Assembly: GCF_000192475.1 (NCBI RefSeq) | Contig: NZ_AEYW01000014.1 | Coordinates: forward strand, 62,001 to 126,000 | Direction of reading: 5' to 3' | Origin: Ruegeria conchae | GTDB lineage: Bacteria > Pseudomonadota > Alphaproteobacteria > Rhodobacterales > Rhodobacteraceae | DNA length: 64,000 nt | In this document: piece by piece, positions 55,013-63,412 of the stretch | Numbering within the stretch: position 1 is the first letter of the stretch | Layout of the letters: every line of letters starts with the position of its first letter | The notes under the pieces: generated by a model | What the model saw: the letters and a program-made list of their open reading frames with translations, nothing else | Databases searched by the model: none | What the model was told of the DNA's origin: nothing | Position numbers and translations under genes: made by a program

Positions 55013-55504
55013 ATGAACGAGCTAGTCAGAAAGTCCATTGCGGTTTTCACCCGGCCCTTCAGGTTGCCTGGCTTCGACGAGACGCTTCCGGCAGGAGAAT
55101 ACGATATTGAAACGGAACTGTCCTCACCGCCCGACCATCTGCACCCTGAAGCCTGGAAAGCATCTGTAGCGGTGAGACTGCATTCCCGGGCATCCCACCC
55201 CGGTCTGACGAGAACCTTGGCCGTTTCACTGGCGGACCTCGATGACGCCCTGGCAAAGGACAAGCTGACGGGAAAAGATCTGGCAGAACTTTTCCTGGAA
55301 GAGATGCTCGCAGACCCGATGGTTCGGCTGGTGATGGAGGCCGACGGTGTTTCCGAGATGCAGCTTCGGCATCTCTACGCGGGCGGGCGCGCATCTCAGG
55401 CGGACAAAGAGGCACGGGATGCGGATACAACAGGTACATCGCCACAAGAAAACTCACAAATACAGGCTGCGGAGAACGAAGGAATGCCGACACAGAGGGA
55501 ATAA
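55013..55504 (+). CDS. LPAGEY protein, long form (left copy)
   Basis: 163 residues from ATG 55013 (MNELVRKSIAVFTRP) with AAAGGAC upstream. The N-terminal third carries FRLPGFDETLPAGEYDIE, related to the short form. It then has TRTLAVSLADLDDALAKDKL and a helical part ending SEMQLRHLYAGG. The tail QAAENEGMP is shared with the right copy (58541-59113). Presumably a two-domain relative of the short form: N-terminal beta domain plus C-terminal helices. Lies 75 bp before the HflK-like gene. Confidence 0.75.
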   Translation: MNELVRKSIAVFTRPFRLPGFDETLPAGEYDIETELSSPPDHLHPEAWKASVAVRLHSRASHPGLTRTLAVSLADLDDALAKDKLTGKDLAELFLEEMLADPMVRLVMEADGVSEMQLRHLYAGGRASQADKEARDADTTGTSPQENSQIQAAENEGMPTQRE

Positions 55505-55579
55505 GACACGTGGATCTACCCCGCCGACCGCCAAGGTCTGCGCCGGGTGCCGGTTCGCACGAGCAAGGGAGAAAACGAT

Positions 55580-56647
55580 ATGCCCGACCAGAACGGCGGC
55601 CCGGAAGACCGTGGGCCATGGCAAAGCAAACAGAAGAGCAATCCTCCCGAGATTGACGATCTTCTTCGTCAAGGCCGCGACCGCCTGAGCGGATTACTCC
55701 CTGAAGGGCGGCCGCCTCTGAGAGGGGTACTGGTTGCAGGAGCGATAGTCTTGGCGGCGGTTGCAGCCTGGTCTTCTTATTACACAGTCCCGAGCGACTC
55801 GGTCGCCGTTGTCCAGCGTTTTGGCAAATACACTGCTGAGGTTTCGCCTGGCCTGCATTTCAAATTCCCGTTTGGCATCGACGTTGCCACACTGGTGCCC
55901 GTGAAACGGCAGCTGAAGCAGGAATTCGGATTCACCACGCCGGGCAGGAGTGATCCCTTCCAAAGCCCATCAGACGGCCAGCGCGAAACCGAAATGGTCA
56001 CGGGAGATCTGAACGCCGCGCTTGTGGAATGGGTGGTGCAGTACCGGATCTCGGACCCCCTGAAGTTCCTGTTCGAGGTACGCGAGCCAAGCGCGACTTT
56101 GCGTTACGTCTCTGAGTCGGTGATGCGCGAGGTCGTTAGAGACCGCACGGTTGACGAGGTCATCACCATCGGCCGGCAAGAGATCGAGAGCGAGGCACTT
56201 TTTAAGATGCAGGCTCTGTCCACGAAATACGCCATGGGCATCAGCATCGACCAGGTGCAGCTGAAAAACATCAACCCGCCGGGACCCGTTCAGGCGTCGT
56301 TTAATGAGGTCAACCAGGCCCAGCAGGAAAAGGAACGCCTGATCAATGAGGCGCGCCGCGAATATAACAAAGTCATTCCGCTGGCCGAGGGCGAGAAAGA
56401 TCAGCGGATCCGCGAGGCCGACGGCTATCGCCTGAAACGGATCAACGAGGCGGAAGGCGACGCCGCGCGGTTCACCGCGCTTTTGGCCGAATACGTCAAG
56501 GCACCAGAGGTCACGAGGCGGCGGATATACATAGAGACACTGCAGGATGTTCTGCCCACAATCCTGTCAAAAATCATTGTCGAAGGATCGACTGCGAGCA
56601 TCCTGCCGCTTTTGAACCTCGACAGGCTTCAGGAGGATCCGTCATGA
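55580..56647 (+). CDS. hflK: SPFH/prohibitin-type protein, HflK-like
   Basis: 355 residues from ATG 55580 (MPDQNGGPEDRGPWQ), GGGAGA upstream. Helix at about 55-75 (VLVAGAIVLAAVAAW) after a Gly/Pro-rich N-terminus, then the SPFH domain (VVQRFGKYTAEVSPGLHFKF) and a coiled coil (QEKERLINEARREYNK, EGEKDQRIREADGYRLK). HflK with HflC forms a cage around the FtsH protease in the inner membrane. Here no ftsH is near. Divergent from typical HflK in detail, so it may be an accessory paralogue. Confidence 0.88.
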   Translation: MPDQNGGPEDRGPWQSKQKSNPPEIDDLLRQGRDRLSGLLPEGRPPLRGVLVAGAIVLAAVAAWSSYYTVPSDSVAVVQRFGKYTAEVSPGLHFKFPFGIDVATLVPVKRQLKQEFGFTTPGRSDPFQSPSDGQRETEMVTGDLNAALVEWVVQYRISDPLKFLFEVREPSATLRYVSESVMREVVRDRTVDEVITIGRQEIESEALFKMQALSTKYAMGISIDQVQLKNINPPGPVQASFNEVNQAQQEKERLINEARREYNKVIPLAEGEKDQRIREADGYRLKRINEAEGDAARFTALLAEYVKAPEVTRRRIYIETLQDVLPTILSKIIVEGSTASILPLLNLDRLQEDPS

Positions 56648-57663
56648 GCATCAGACTGGGTCTCATTGCAGGGATTGCGGCTGCAGTTGGCGTGATTGCC
56701 TCCGGTTCCCTCTACACAGTTGGCGAAGTCGAACAGGCCATTATCACCCAATTCGGCAAACCCGTGGGAGAACCAGTTATAACGGCCGGTTTAAAGCTAA
56801 AGCTGCCCATCGTTCAGGAAGTCAACCGGATCGACCGCCGGGTTCTTGAGTGGGATGGCAATCCGTCCGACATGCCCACCAAGGACAAGCTCTACATTTC
56901 CGTCGATCTTTTCGCCCGCTGGAAAATCACCGACCCGTTGCAATATTTCCTGCGGCTGCGCGATGAGCGCAGCGCGCAATCCCGACTAGACGATATTCTC
57001 GGCAGCGAAACCCGCAATGCCGTCGCCAAACACGAGTTGATAGAGATTATCCGGACTACGAAAGGCCGGATCCCGCTGCGGGACACGCTTCTAACCGATG
57101 AGGAGCGTGCGCAGGACATAGGTTCTCTGGTTCCTATCCAGAAAGGCCGCGCACTTGTAGAACAGGAGATTTTCGCAGCCGCCTCAGAGAAGGTTCGTGT
57201 ATTTGGGATCGAGCTTCTCGATATCCGTTTCAAGCGGATCAATTACAATGAGAGTGTGCGTCCGAAGATCTATGACCGCATGATCTCCGAGCGTCGCCAG
57301 ATCGCTGAACGTTTTCTTTCCGAAGGCAATGGCGAAGCCGCACGAATTCGCGGCAACCGGGTTCGCGATCTGAACAAGATACAATCCGAAGCGTATCGCG
57401 CCGTCGAGGAAATCCGCGGCGTGGCTGACGCCTCGGCGGCTGCGATCTACGCAAAAGCCTACAACATCGACGCCCAAGCAGCCGAATTCTATGCGTTTAC
57501 CCGGACAATGCAGGCCTACAAGGACATGATTTCAGGCGGAACGACGCTGGTCCTGACAACCGATAGCGAACTTTTCAGGTTTCTGAGAGGAATGGAGGCC
57601 GGAGAGCCGTCTGGGAGTACGTCTCCTCCCCCTCCCGGCCTGACGGCTGCGGCCGAACGCTGA
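56644..57663 (+). CDS. hflC: SPFH/prohibitin-type protein, HflC-like
   Basis: 339 residues, overlapping the HflK stop by 4 nt. N-terminal helix IRLGLIAGIAAAVGVIASG, SPFH domain (YTVGEVEQAIITQFGKPVG, RVLEWDGNPSDMPTKDKLYI), then a coiled coil (ERRQIAERFLSEGNGEAARI) and an end FYAFTRTMQAYKDMI, typical of HflC. A Pro-rich tail (SPPPPG) closes it. Partner of the HflK-like protein. Confidence 0.9.
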   Translation: MSIRLGLIAGIAAAVGVIASGSLYTVGEVEQAIITQFGKPVGEPVITAGLKLKLPIVQEVNRIDRRVLEWDGNPSDMPTKDKLYISVDLFARWKITDPLQYFLRLRDERSAQSRLDDILGSETRNAVAKHELIEIIRTTKGRIPLRDTLLTDEERAQDIGSLVPIQKGRALVEQEIFAAASEKVRVFGIELLDIRFKRINYNESVRPKIYDRMISERRQIAERFLSEGNGEAARIRGNRVRDLNKIQSEAYRAVEEIRGVADASAAAIYAKAYNIDAQAAEFYAFTRTMQAYKDMISGGTTLVLTTDSELFRFLRGMEAGEPSGSTSPPPPGLTAAAER

Positions 57664-57682
57664 TGAATCGGAGGACAAAGAG

Positions 57683-57865
57683 ATGACGGAAGAACCGGTG
57701 GATTTAGACGAAACGCGAAGCGCCGAACGCCAGATTGCGACCGACACCCGTTGCCGCAAACGCGGCGTTTGGGAGCAGACGCCATCCACTCCATCCGCGT
57801 CTCGTTTGTCCGACCTGACTGCAGCGAAAGGGCGGTTTGAGATTTGGGCATCGACGTGTCATTGA
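57683..57865 (+). pseudogene. Truncated small gene after hflC
   Basis: GGAGGACAAAGAG precedes ATG 57683 and the frame reads MTEEPVDLDETRSAERQIATD, like the start of short alphaproteobacterial helical proteins of the VDLDKHRGMAAQKAT type. After about 25 residues the likeness ends and the rest looks like degenerate repeat. Probably the 5' end of a third operon gene cut by rearrangement. Confidence 0.4.
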
Positions 57866-58048
57866 ATGACCGGTCTGGCGACATCGGCTGCAACGCAGCG
57901 AAGAACTTGCCGCGCCTGCGAGCAGATGCTGCGCCGGCAAACACCCGGAAGGGCAACGGCGGTTTAGTCCCGCAGAGCGTTCGTTCGTACAAAGTGCAAC
58001 GAATGACCGCGTTGAGTCCAACTCGGACATAGCATAATCGTTTTGCGT

Positions 58049-58213
58049 GCGCTCGCGGCGCAGATTTCGCTGCAAGCCGATCTGGAAGAATGGCTGCACC
58101 ACTACAACCAAGAGCACACTCATCAGGGCAAAATGTGTTGCTGAAGAATACCCTTCCAGACCATGATCGAGAGCAAAGAGATCAGGAAGCAAAAAATCCG
58201 GAACCAAACTTAA
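58049..58213 (+). pseudogene. IS481-type transposase, C-terminal relic
   Basis: LQADLEEWLHHYNQEHTHQG, then KMCC, a TGA, and RIPFQTMIESKEIRKQK in the same frame, ending at TAA 58211. This matches the C-terminus of IS481/rve_3-type transposases, where CCGRTP is usual; GGA has become TGA. The rest of the gene-free space 57866-58280 is degenerate. Confidence 0.7.
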
Positions 58214-58280
58214 TCTGGCATACACCACAGGAAAAACGGCCAACTGTCAGATCACATCGGAACCACTACATGTCAGTACA

Positions 58281-58478
58281 TCAGCGACGCCGAGCAAACC
58301 CAGGGCTTTCCGATACGCCATTTCGCCACACGTTCAACCCCTTGCAGCGTCGACAAATCCGCTCTCCGAACCCTTCGCTCCAGAATGGAGTTCTGCAACG
58401 AAGACACGGGCGTTCTTGCGGCACGTCATTGTGGGCGCGAGCCATGATCATATCTGCTTCGTTGTCGGAGTCTTCCAT
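58281..58478 (-). CDS. Small zinc-finger protein
   Basis: 65 residues, GAGG upstream of ATG 58478. Two CxxC units in PCLRCRTPFWSEGFG and RICRRCKGLNVWR. Similar short zinc-finger proteins are widespread in alphaproteobacteria. Last gene in the row of minus-strand genes that starts at the right LPAGEY module, 62 bp after the long LPAGEY gene. Confidence 0.6.
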   Translation of the reverse strand: MEDSDNEADMIMARAHNDVPQERPCLRCRTPFWSEGFGERICRRCKGLNVWRNGVSESPGFARRR

Positions 58479-58540
58479 CAGTTCTTAGCCTCGATTTCTG
58501 TTTTGGTTCATACAGCGACTGGAAAAGAAAGTTCCGAGCC

Positions 58541-59113
58541 CTAAGCCTTGAGATTGAAGGAGCTGCCTGGTTCAGACTGTCCGATGGGACGGCCTGTAAT
58601 CCGAGGGGTTTTATTAGGACGAACCGGCATTCCTTCGTTCTCAGCAGCTTGGACAGCGAAAGTATACCGAGAACCGTTTCCGCATGCTCGCCGTAGAGCA
58701 CGTTGATCTGATGATGTGACCTCTGCCTCAGAGATGAGCGACTCGGAGTAGAGGTGCCGAAGTTGAGTCTCTGAAACGCCATCCGCTTCCATTATCAATT
58801 GCACCATGGGATCCGCCAAAAGCTGGTCGAGCAAGAACTGCGACAACTGCTTTGAAGACAATTTATCCTTTGCGCGGGCTCTCTCCAAATCAGTAAGAGA
58901 AACGGTCAAGGTACGCGCCAGACCGGGGTGAGATTTCCGTGGATGCAGACAGATTAGCACTGATGCTTTCCAGGCTTCTTGATCCGAATAATCTGGTGGT
59001 GCGGAAAGCTCAGTTTCTATGTCGTATTCGCCCGCCGGGAGTAATTCGTCGAAGCCAGGGAAAGTAAACGGCCTGGAAAAGACTGCGATTGTCTTGCTGA
59101 TTATTTGGTTCAT
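58541..59113 (-). CDS. LPAGEY protein, long form (right copy)
   Basis: 190 residues from ATG 59113 (MNQIISKTIAVFSRP) with AGGAGA 9 nt upstream. Closely related over most of its length to 55013-55504: FTFPGFDELLPAGEYDIE, ARTLTVSLTDLERARAKDKL and ADPMVQLIMEADGVSETQLR. The tail QAAENEGMP is also shared, followed by a 28-residue extension. Function unknown. Confidence 0.75.
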   Translation of the reverse strand: MNQIISKTIAVFSRPFTFPGFDELLPAGEYDIETELSAPPDYSDQEAWKASVLICLHPRKSHPGLARTLTVSLTDLERARAKDKLSSKQLSQFLLDQLLADPMVQLIMEADGVSETQLRHLYSESLISEAEVTSSDQRALRRACGNGSRYTFAVQAAENEGMPVRPNKTPRITGRPIGQSEPGSSFNLKA

Positions 59114-59192
59114 TTGGTCAATTCTCCTTTGCTGATACCGCTCGCTCGGAGATGCAGACAAGAACAAGCCACCCACTCCCGGCAGGGTATTA

Positions 59193-59330
59193 TCAGTTTT
59201 GGGGTTTAGGCTTTGGTTTTTCGGGGACGGTGTCCTGCCCTTTCGACGTCACTTCTTTTTTTGACGCGTCCGCATCGTTTTCCTTCAGTGCGGCAGCCGC
59301 TCTGGTCGTCAGGTCTTTGAAAGACATCAT
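59193..59330 (-). CDS. Very small uncharacterised protein
   Basis: 45 residues from ATG 59330 (MMSFKDLTTRAAAAL) with AAAGGA upstream. Hydrophilic with an acidic and lysine-rich tail ending PEKPKPKPQN. It lies 79 bp upstream of the long LPAGEY gene in the same direction. Could be a real short gene; weak evidence. Confidence 0.4.
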   Translation of the reverse strand: MMSFKDLTTRAAAALKENDADASKKEVTSKGQDTVPEKPKPKPQN

Positions 59331-59492
59331 TTTGATCCTTTGATTGTCCGCACCACCCACGAGCCCAGATAGGGTGTGAAAAGTGAATGCGGCTACATCC
59401 AATATAGGGATTGGGTGCCTCATTTACTACGTAAAGCCGTAGAATAAGACGGGTGGCTGAAGCAGAACCGAGGCGGCGGCAACCCTGGCGCG

Positions 59493-60614
59493 CTACTTTC
59501 GCTTCGAATATCGGCGATCAGTGTTCGCTGCGGTGCAGTCAACCAATGCGCCATCACCATGGAAGACTTTTGCTACATCGGGTGCAGCCATGCCGCGCGA
59601 GAGCGCACTATAGTTCAATTTCAGCTTCACCTCGCCACCAGGGCGAAGCAGACAATCGGTGTTTTCAACAACGATATGATCACTGGTGGCTCCGACGAAC
59701 GTGACGCCAGCAGGGAATATTAGACCCGCCGCATCAGTGTCCTGGAGTCCAATCGCAAGGATCGACCGAGTATTCGAAGGACTGTCTAAAGTCACACACT
59801 GCATTGAAGGTATAGGATAAATCATTTGCAAGGGATTTGGATTTGATTTGGTCTTCGTTTCGATCACTTCCGCCCAAAGCGTAAAAACATCTGTGTAAAG
59901 CCCGTCGATCGCGTACCCCGAAACGGGATCGGTACCCAGCAGGATGGCCTCACCCAGACGCAGGTTGTTGATCTTTCCGGTCGCCCCCTTGCCAAGCGCC
60001 CATGGCAAACTGGCAGAGCCGCCGCCTGACACTGTTTCCAGAGCGGGTCCACTTGCAAGTTCGGTGTCGGCGGCAAGCGACGAAAGCAATTCCATTGCTC
60101 CTGCAGAGGGTGCCACATGACCCAGACAGGCAAAATTTGCGCCAATCCACTTCAGAGAAATCCCTTCCATTCTAAGAATTTGAGACACAGTGCTTTCAAG
60201 GTGTTCAGGCAAGATGCCATCCCGCATATCCCCCATTTCCACCATCAAGATAATATTGTGAGTAATGTTCTTCCCCAGCGCCTCGATGGCCAGGCTGGCG
60301 ATAATGTCCATCTCAGTGTTGAAGCTGACATCGCAGTTATCAAGGACTTGCGCGACCTGGCTCAGCATGGGCGTTCGGATCAAGGATATAGAGCACGAGA
60401 TTCCAGCATCGTGCATACGCATGATATTGCTGATCCGCGCGTCCGCCAGCCCTGTCGCGCCACCTTCAAGCATAGCATTCGCAATCTCAGGATGACCGCA
60501 AACGGCTTTTGTCACACCTGTCACCGTAATTCCGCGGGGTCTAAGGTGGTCGACCAGGAACCGTGTGTTGTACCGAATTTTGTCCAGATCAACGTCGATA
60601 CGCAGCTTGCTCAT
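59493..60614 (-). CDS. Alanine-racemase-fold PLP protein (ornithine/amino-acid racemase-like)
   Basis: 373 residues, fold-type III PLP enzyme. TVTGVTKAVCGHPEIANAML has the PLP Lys at about residue 36; further conserved: ATGLADARISNI, EMGDMRDGIL and the phosphate-binding VSGGGSASLPW. This is the group with YhfX and ornithine racemase, not biosynthetic Alr. It overlaps the DUF1611 stop by 4 nt, so the two act together, presumably in interconversion of D- and L-amino acids. Substrate unknown. Confidence 0.82.
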   Translation of the reverse strand: MSKLRIDVDLDKIRYNTRFLVDHLRPRGITVTGVTKAVCGHPEIANAMLEGGATGLADARISNIMRMHDAGISCSISLIRTPMLSQVAQVLDNCDVSFNTEMDIIASLAIEALGKNITHNIILMVEMGDMRDGILPEHLESTVSQILRMEGISLKWIGANFACLGHVAPSAGAMELLSSLAADTELASGPALETVSGGGSASLPWALGKGATGKINNLRLGEAILLGTDPVSGYAIDGLYTDVFTLWAEVIETKTKSNPNPLQMIYPIPSMQCVTLDSPSNTRSILAIGLQDTDAAGLIFPAGVTFVGATSDHIVVENTDCLLRPGGEVKLKLNYSALSRGMAAPDVAKVFHGDGALVDCTAANTDRRYSKRK

Positions 60615-61810
60615 TCAATGGTCGTAGCACGTACGGGTTGCAAGCGCGGAAAGGCAGATAGAACCATATTCACCAAGTTTTTTGGAGGACGGTTCAATGC
60701 GTCAGTGACCGGGAGATACAATTTGCAGTTGTAGTCTGTGATGGCCTTTGAAATCTCAACATCATTCATTCCTTCATGGTTGATCGTCATGCCAATTACC
60801 TCTGTGTTCGCAAAAGCCTCGATCAGGGTGATTTCATCGCAAGGGTCGGGCATAGTCATGCTGGGGAAGTCGCATCGACGTTTTCGTTTAGGCGCGTGTT
60901 GAAGAATAACTGCATGTGGCTGACTGCCTCGCAGAATGAAGGCTGATGTGCAAAAAGCCGGATGGCTTAGCGCGCCCTGGCCCTCGATCACTATTACATC
61001 CGGGTGCTCACCCTCTGATGCCGCAACGACAGCGCGCTCAAGTTCGCCACAACAAAATTGCGGCGGCACCGAATCCATCGCGACACCATACTTGGTGCCC
61101 TGCATCAAACAAGTTTGGCCGGTGCCGACCAAAACTGTTTTGATCCCATGCGCGTTAAGTGCGCCTGTCAGGATTGTCGCGGTTGTACGCTTTCCAATTG
61201 CACAATCGGTGCCGAACACCGCGATGCGGATCGCCTGGACGTCTCCAATACTGCCATCTAACAGGCGCAGGTCGGGATTTGGCCGCGGCTTGCGAATGTC
61301 GCGTATCGTGACATCGTGAATTTTGGCAAATCCTGCGAGCTCCTTGTCATCGCTAAGAAATTCATGCAGCCCACTGACGATGTTCATTCCGAGCGTTATC
61401 GCATCCACAACAACTTCGCGATCCTCAAGGGACATTCTGCCGCTGGCCGGCGCCATTCCGTAAATAAAAGTGTCGGGGATCGTAGCTTCATTAGCGACGG
61501 CGGCATCAAGATCATCGAAGATGGGAACCTGATTTGCGATATTATCAAGCACTTTGCCACTGTCACAACCGCCATACGTGCTGTCGATCACCGAAAGAAC
61601 GCGATAGGCCTGTGAATGTCGAACGAGACCATTAGCCGTCTTGCCATCGATCTTTGCGAAGTTTCCTTCGCAATACACAATTGCAGTCGGTGTATCTGTC
61701 ACGAGTGTCTTGCGGTGAAGCTCTGGAAAAACTGCTTGTTCAGGCGCCAGCTTTTGCGCATCGCTGGCAATGAACTGCTTGGCATCCGACGCAATGGGTT
61801 CGGGTTTCAT
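60611..61810 (-). CDS. DUF1611 family protein, DgcN-like
   Basis: 399 residues, AAGGAACAAAT before ATG 61810. A P-loop-like GTDCAIGKRTTATIL lies at about 200-215, preceded by a Rossmann-like half (VLSVIDSTYGGCDSGKVL). VIVIEGQGALSHPAF and MTINHEGM are family marks. Members such as DgcN acylate D-glutamate ahead of a racemase (DgcA, enolase type). Here the partner is instead a PLP racemase-fold protein, and the protein is longer than usual (about 335), with an N-terminal extension of about 40. Function inferred. Confidence 0.8.
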   Translation of the reverse strand: MKPEPIASDAKQFIASDAQKLAPEQAVFPELHRKTLVTDTPTAIVYCEGNFAKIDGKTANGLVRHSQAYRVLSVIDSTYGGCDSGKVLDNIANQVPIFDDLDAAVANEATIPDTFIYGMAPASGRMSLEDREVVVDAITLGMNIVSGLHEFLSDDKELAGFAKIHDVTIRDIRKPRPNPDLRLLDGSIGDVQAIRIAVFGTDCAIGKRTTATILTGALNAHGIKTVLVGTGQTCLMQGTKYGVAMDSVPPQFCCGELERAVVAASEGEHPDVIVIEGQGALSHPAFCTSAFILRGSQPHAVILQHAPKRKRRCDFPSMTMPDPCDEITLIEAFANTEVIGMTINHEGMNDVEISKAITDYNCKLYLPVTDALNRPPKNLVNMVLSAFPRLQPVRATTIE

Positions 61811-61902
61811 ATTTGTTCCTTTTTAGAGTGTGAAACGCGCGTCCTTGGTAAGGACGGGCAAAAACTGTGAAGTTTGGGAAAGTGGGCTTTCTGTCTGAAT
61901 TC

Positions 61903-62757
61903 TCACTGGTTCAGAACACACAGCCCTTCTGATCGATGATAGTTTTTGTGGCATTGCCACCCATTGCCGGATCGGTCGATATGGGCATTTGCCGGTAGCT
62001 CGATTGCATTGCAGCGATCACCGGACGCCTCGTAGCCACGTTCGCATTTCCATCCAACTCCATGGATCGCGTCATCGTAGAAAGCATTTTCAGGCACAAA
62101 CACGGCATCGCACCGTCCGTCGCGCTCAAAATACCCACGCTCGCACGTCCAGGGACGCCCGCTGGTTGATGCGTTCAGAAAAGCGTTTTCCGGCACCGCT
62201 ACTGCCACGCATGCTTCTCCGTCTTTTTCGTAGCCACGGTTGCAACGCCATGCAGATCCATAAGTGCTATTCGTCAGGTAAGCATTATCCGGCACCACGA
62301 TTTTCTGGCAGCTATCGTCTACTCTTGTGTATCCACGCAGGCACCGCCACCTCTCACCTGATGGATCGAGATATCCACCCTCAGGCACAATCACTTCAGT
62401 GCATGAGGTGCCGCCAACTTCAACAAAGCCATGCATACATGCCCACCCTGAGCCATAGGTTCTGTTTGTGGGGTAGGCATTTCCCGGCACGACAATGGCC
62501 ACGCATTCTTCGCCTTCCAACCGATAGGACAAATCGCATTCCCAACCGTCGCCATACTTATTGGGATGCGCGTTATCCGGGATCGAATTTGTTTCTGCCG
62601 ATGCGGGACTTGATGAGATAAGGGAGCCCGTCAAGCAGCTGAAAACGCCAACAAACAGCGCCGTCATGAAGTGAGAGTAAAACCAGTGCTGATTTTTTCG
62701 ATTTGTCCTGGTGCAAACGACGTTGTCCGAATGTTGAGTGATTGAGTTACGATCCAT
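61903..62757 (-). CDS. Secreted Cys-rich repeat protein
   Basis: 284 residues. Seven tandem repeats of about 31-34 residues, each like VPDNAYLTNSTYGSAWRC and then NRGYEKDGEACVAV: VPxNA, W-x-C, GY and a second Cys, two Cys per repeat. A hydrophobic stretch at about 31-55 (TALFVGVFSCLTGSLI, then SPASAE) is a signal peptide or anchor. ATG 62757 overlaps the previous gene by 11 nt and gives a long positive N-terminus; an internal ATG at 62667 is an alternative. Likely disulfide-bonded outside the cytoplasm. Function unknown. Confidence 0.75.
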   Translation of the reverse strand: MDRNSITQHSDNVVCTRTNRKNQHWFYSHFMTALFVGVFSCLTGSLISSSPASAETNSIPDNAHPNKYGDGWECDLSYRLEGEECVAIVVPGNAYPTNRTYGSGWACMHGFVEVGGTSCTEVIVPEGGYLDPSGERWRCLRGYTRVDDSCQKIVVPDNAYLTNSTYGSAWRCNRGYEKDGEACVAVAVPENAFLNASTSGRPWTCERGYFERDGRCDAVFVPENAFYDDAIHGVGWKCERGYEASGDRCNAIELPANAHIDRSGNGWQCHKNYHRSEGLCVLNQ

Positions 62758-63100
62758 CCAGGTTCAGCCCCTCAATGCAGGCCTGTGCTAGATCTTTGTT
62801 GGGGGTTTGGGATCCCGGTACCGTTGCCCAGCCGGCTGCCATAACGGCATCCTTTCGCTTGAAAGAAGTAGCTTCTTTGATCGTCGTTATTTTTTCGGCG
62901 CGTTGGGTGTCAGTTCTCGCCATGTCGACGCAGATCGGAACCAACGCAGCGATTACATTGTCGCGGGACATGGCGTTGGCCATCTTGTCCGCGTTACTGC
63001 CGGTCATCCATCCACCCCAAGAAAATCCAACGACGCCTACGAAAACCCCTCCGATCAGGGCGCCGTAGATTCCGGGTTTAAGCCATTCGGGCGTGTTCAT
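62747..63100 (-). CDS. MNTPEWLKPG membrane protein (right copy)
   Basis: 117 residues with AGGAGGAATAGATT before ATG 63100. N-terminal helix IYGALIGGVFVGVVGFSWGG, then ALVPICVDMARTDTQRAEKI and MAAGWATVPGSQTPNKDLAQ with the same two Cys as the left copy at 54143. Placed directly after the short LPAGEY gene, as on the left. Confidence 0.75.
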   Translation of the reverse strand: MNTPEWLKPGIYGALIGGVFVGVVGFSWGGWMTGSNADKMANAMSRDNVIAALVPICVDMARTDTQRAEKITTIKEATSFKRKDAVMAAGWATVPGSQTPNKDLAQACIEGLNLDGS

Positions 63101-63103
63101 AAT

Positions 63104-63412
63104 CTATTCCTCCTGCGGGGAAAGCGCCGCATCGCTGTCATTGTTAGATGTGGCCAAGGTTTGGTCTTGCTTGAGCGCCAGTTCAAAATCTTCTGGGTCA
63201 ATTGGGCGCATTTCCGTGCGGCCTGGCTTGCTGCCTTTGCCCTGAACTGTCAGGTAGGTTCCGGTTCTGCGATATGCTTCGAAACTCAGGCCCTGTAGTA
63301 GTTCTTCAACAACAACTACTTCATACTCGCCTGCAGGAAGTTCATCCGGGTAGCCGGACAAAGAGAACGGATTTGAAAACGTCACCAAAGAACTGGACGA
63401 TCTCGCGCTCAC
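63104..63412 (-). CDS. LPAGEY protein, short form (right copy)
   Basis: 102 residues from GTG 63412, chosen because GGAGGACAAAG lies just upstream. FSLSGYPDELPAGEYEV, RRTGTYLTVQGKG and GRTEMRPIDPEDFELAL match the left copy; a 15-residue acidic tail (NNDSDAALSPQEE) is extra. The gene follows a Crp/Fnr paralogue that enters from the right edge, and is first in the minus-strand gene row. Confidence 0.75.
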   Translation of the reverse strand: MSARSSSSLVTFSNPFSLSGYPDELPAGEYEVVVVEELLQGLSFEAYRRTGTYLTVQGKGSKPGRTEMRPIDPEDFELALKQDQTLATSNNDSDAALSPQEE

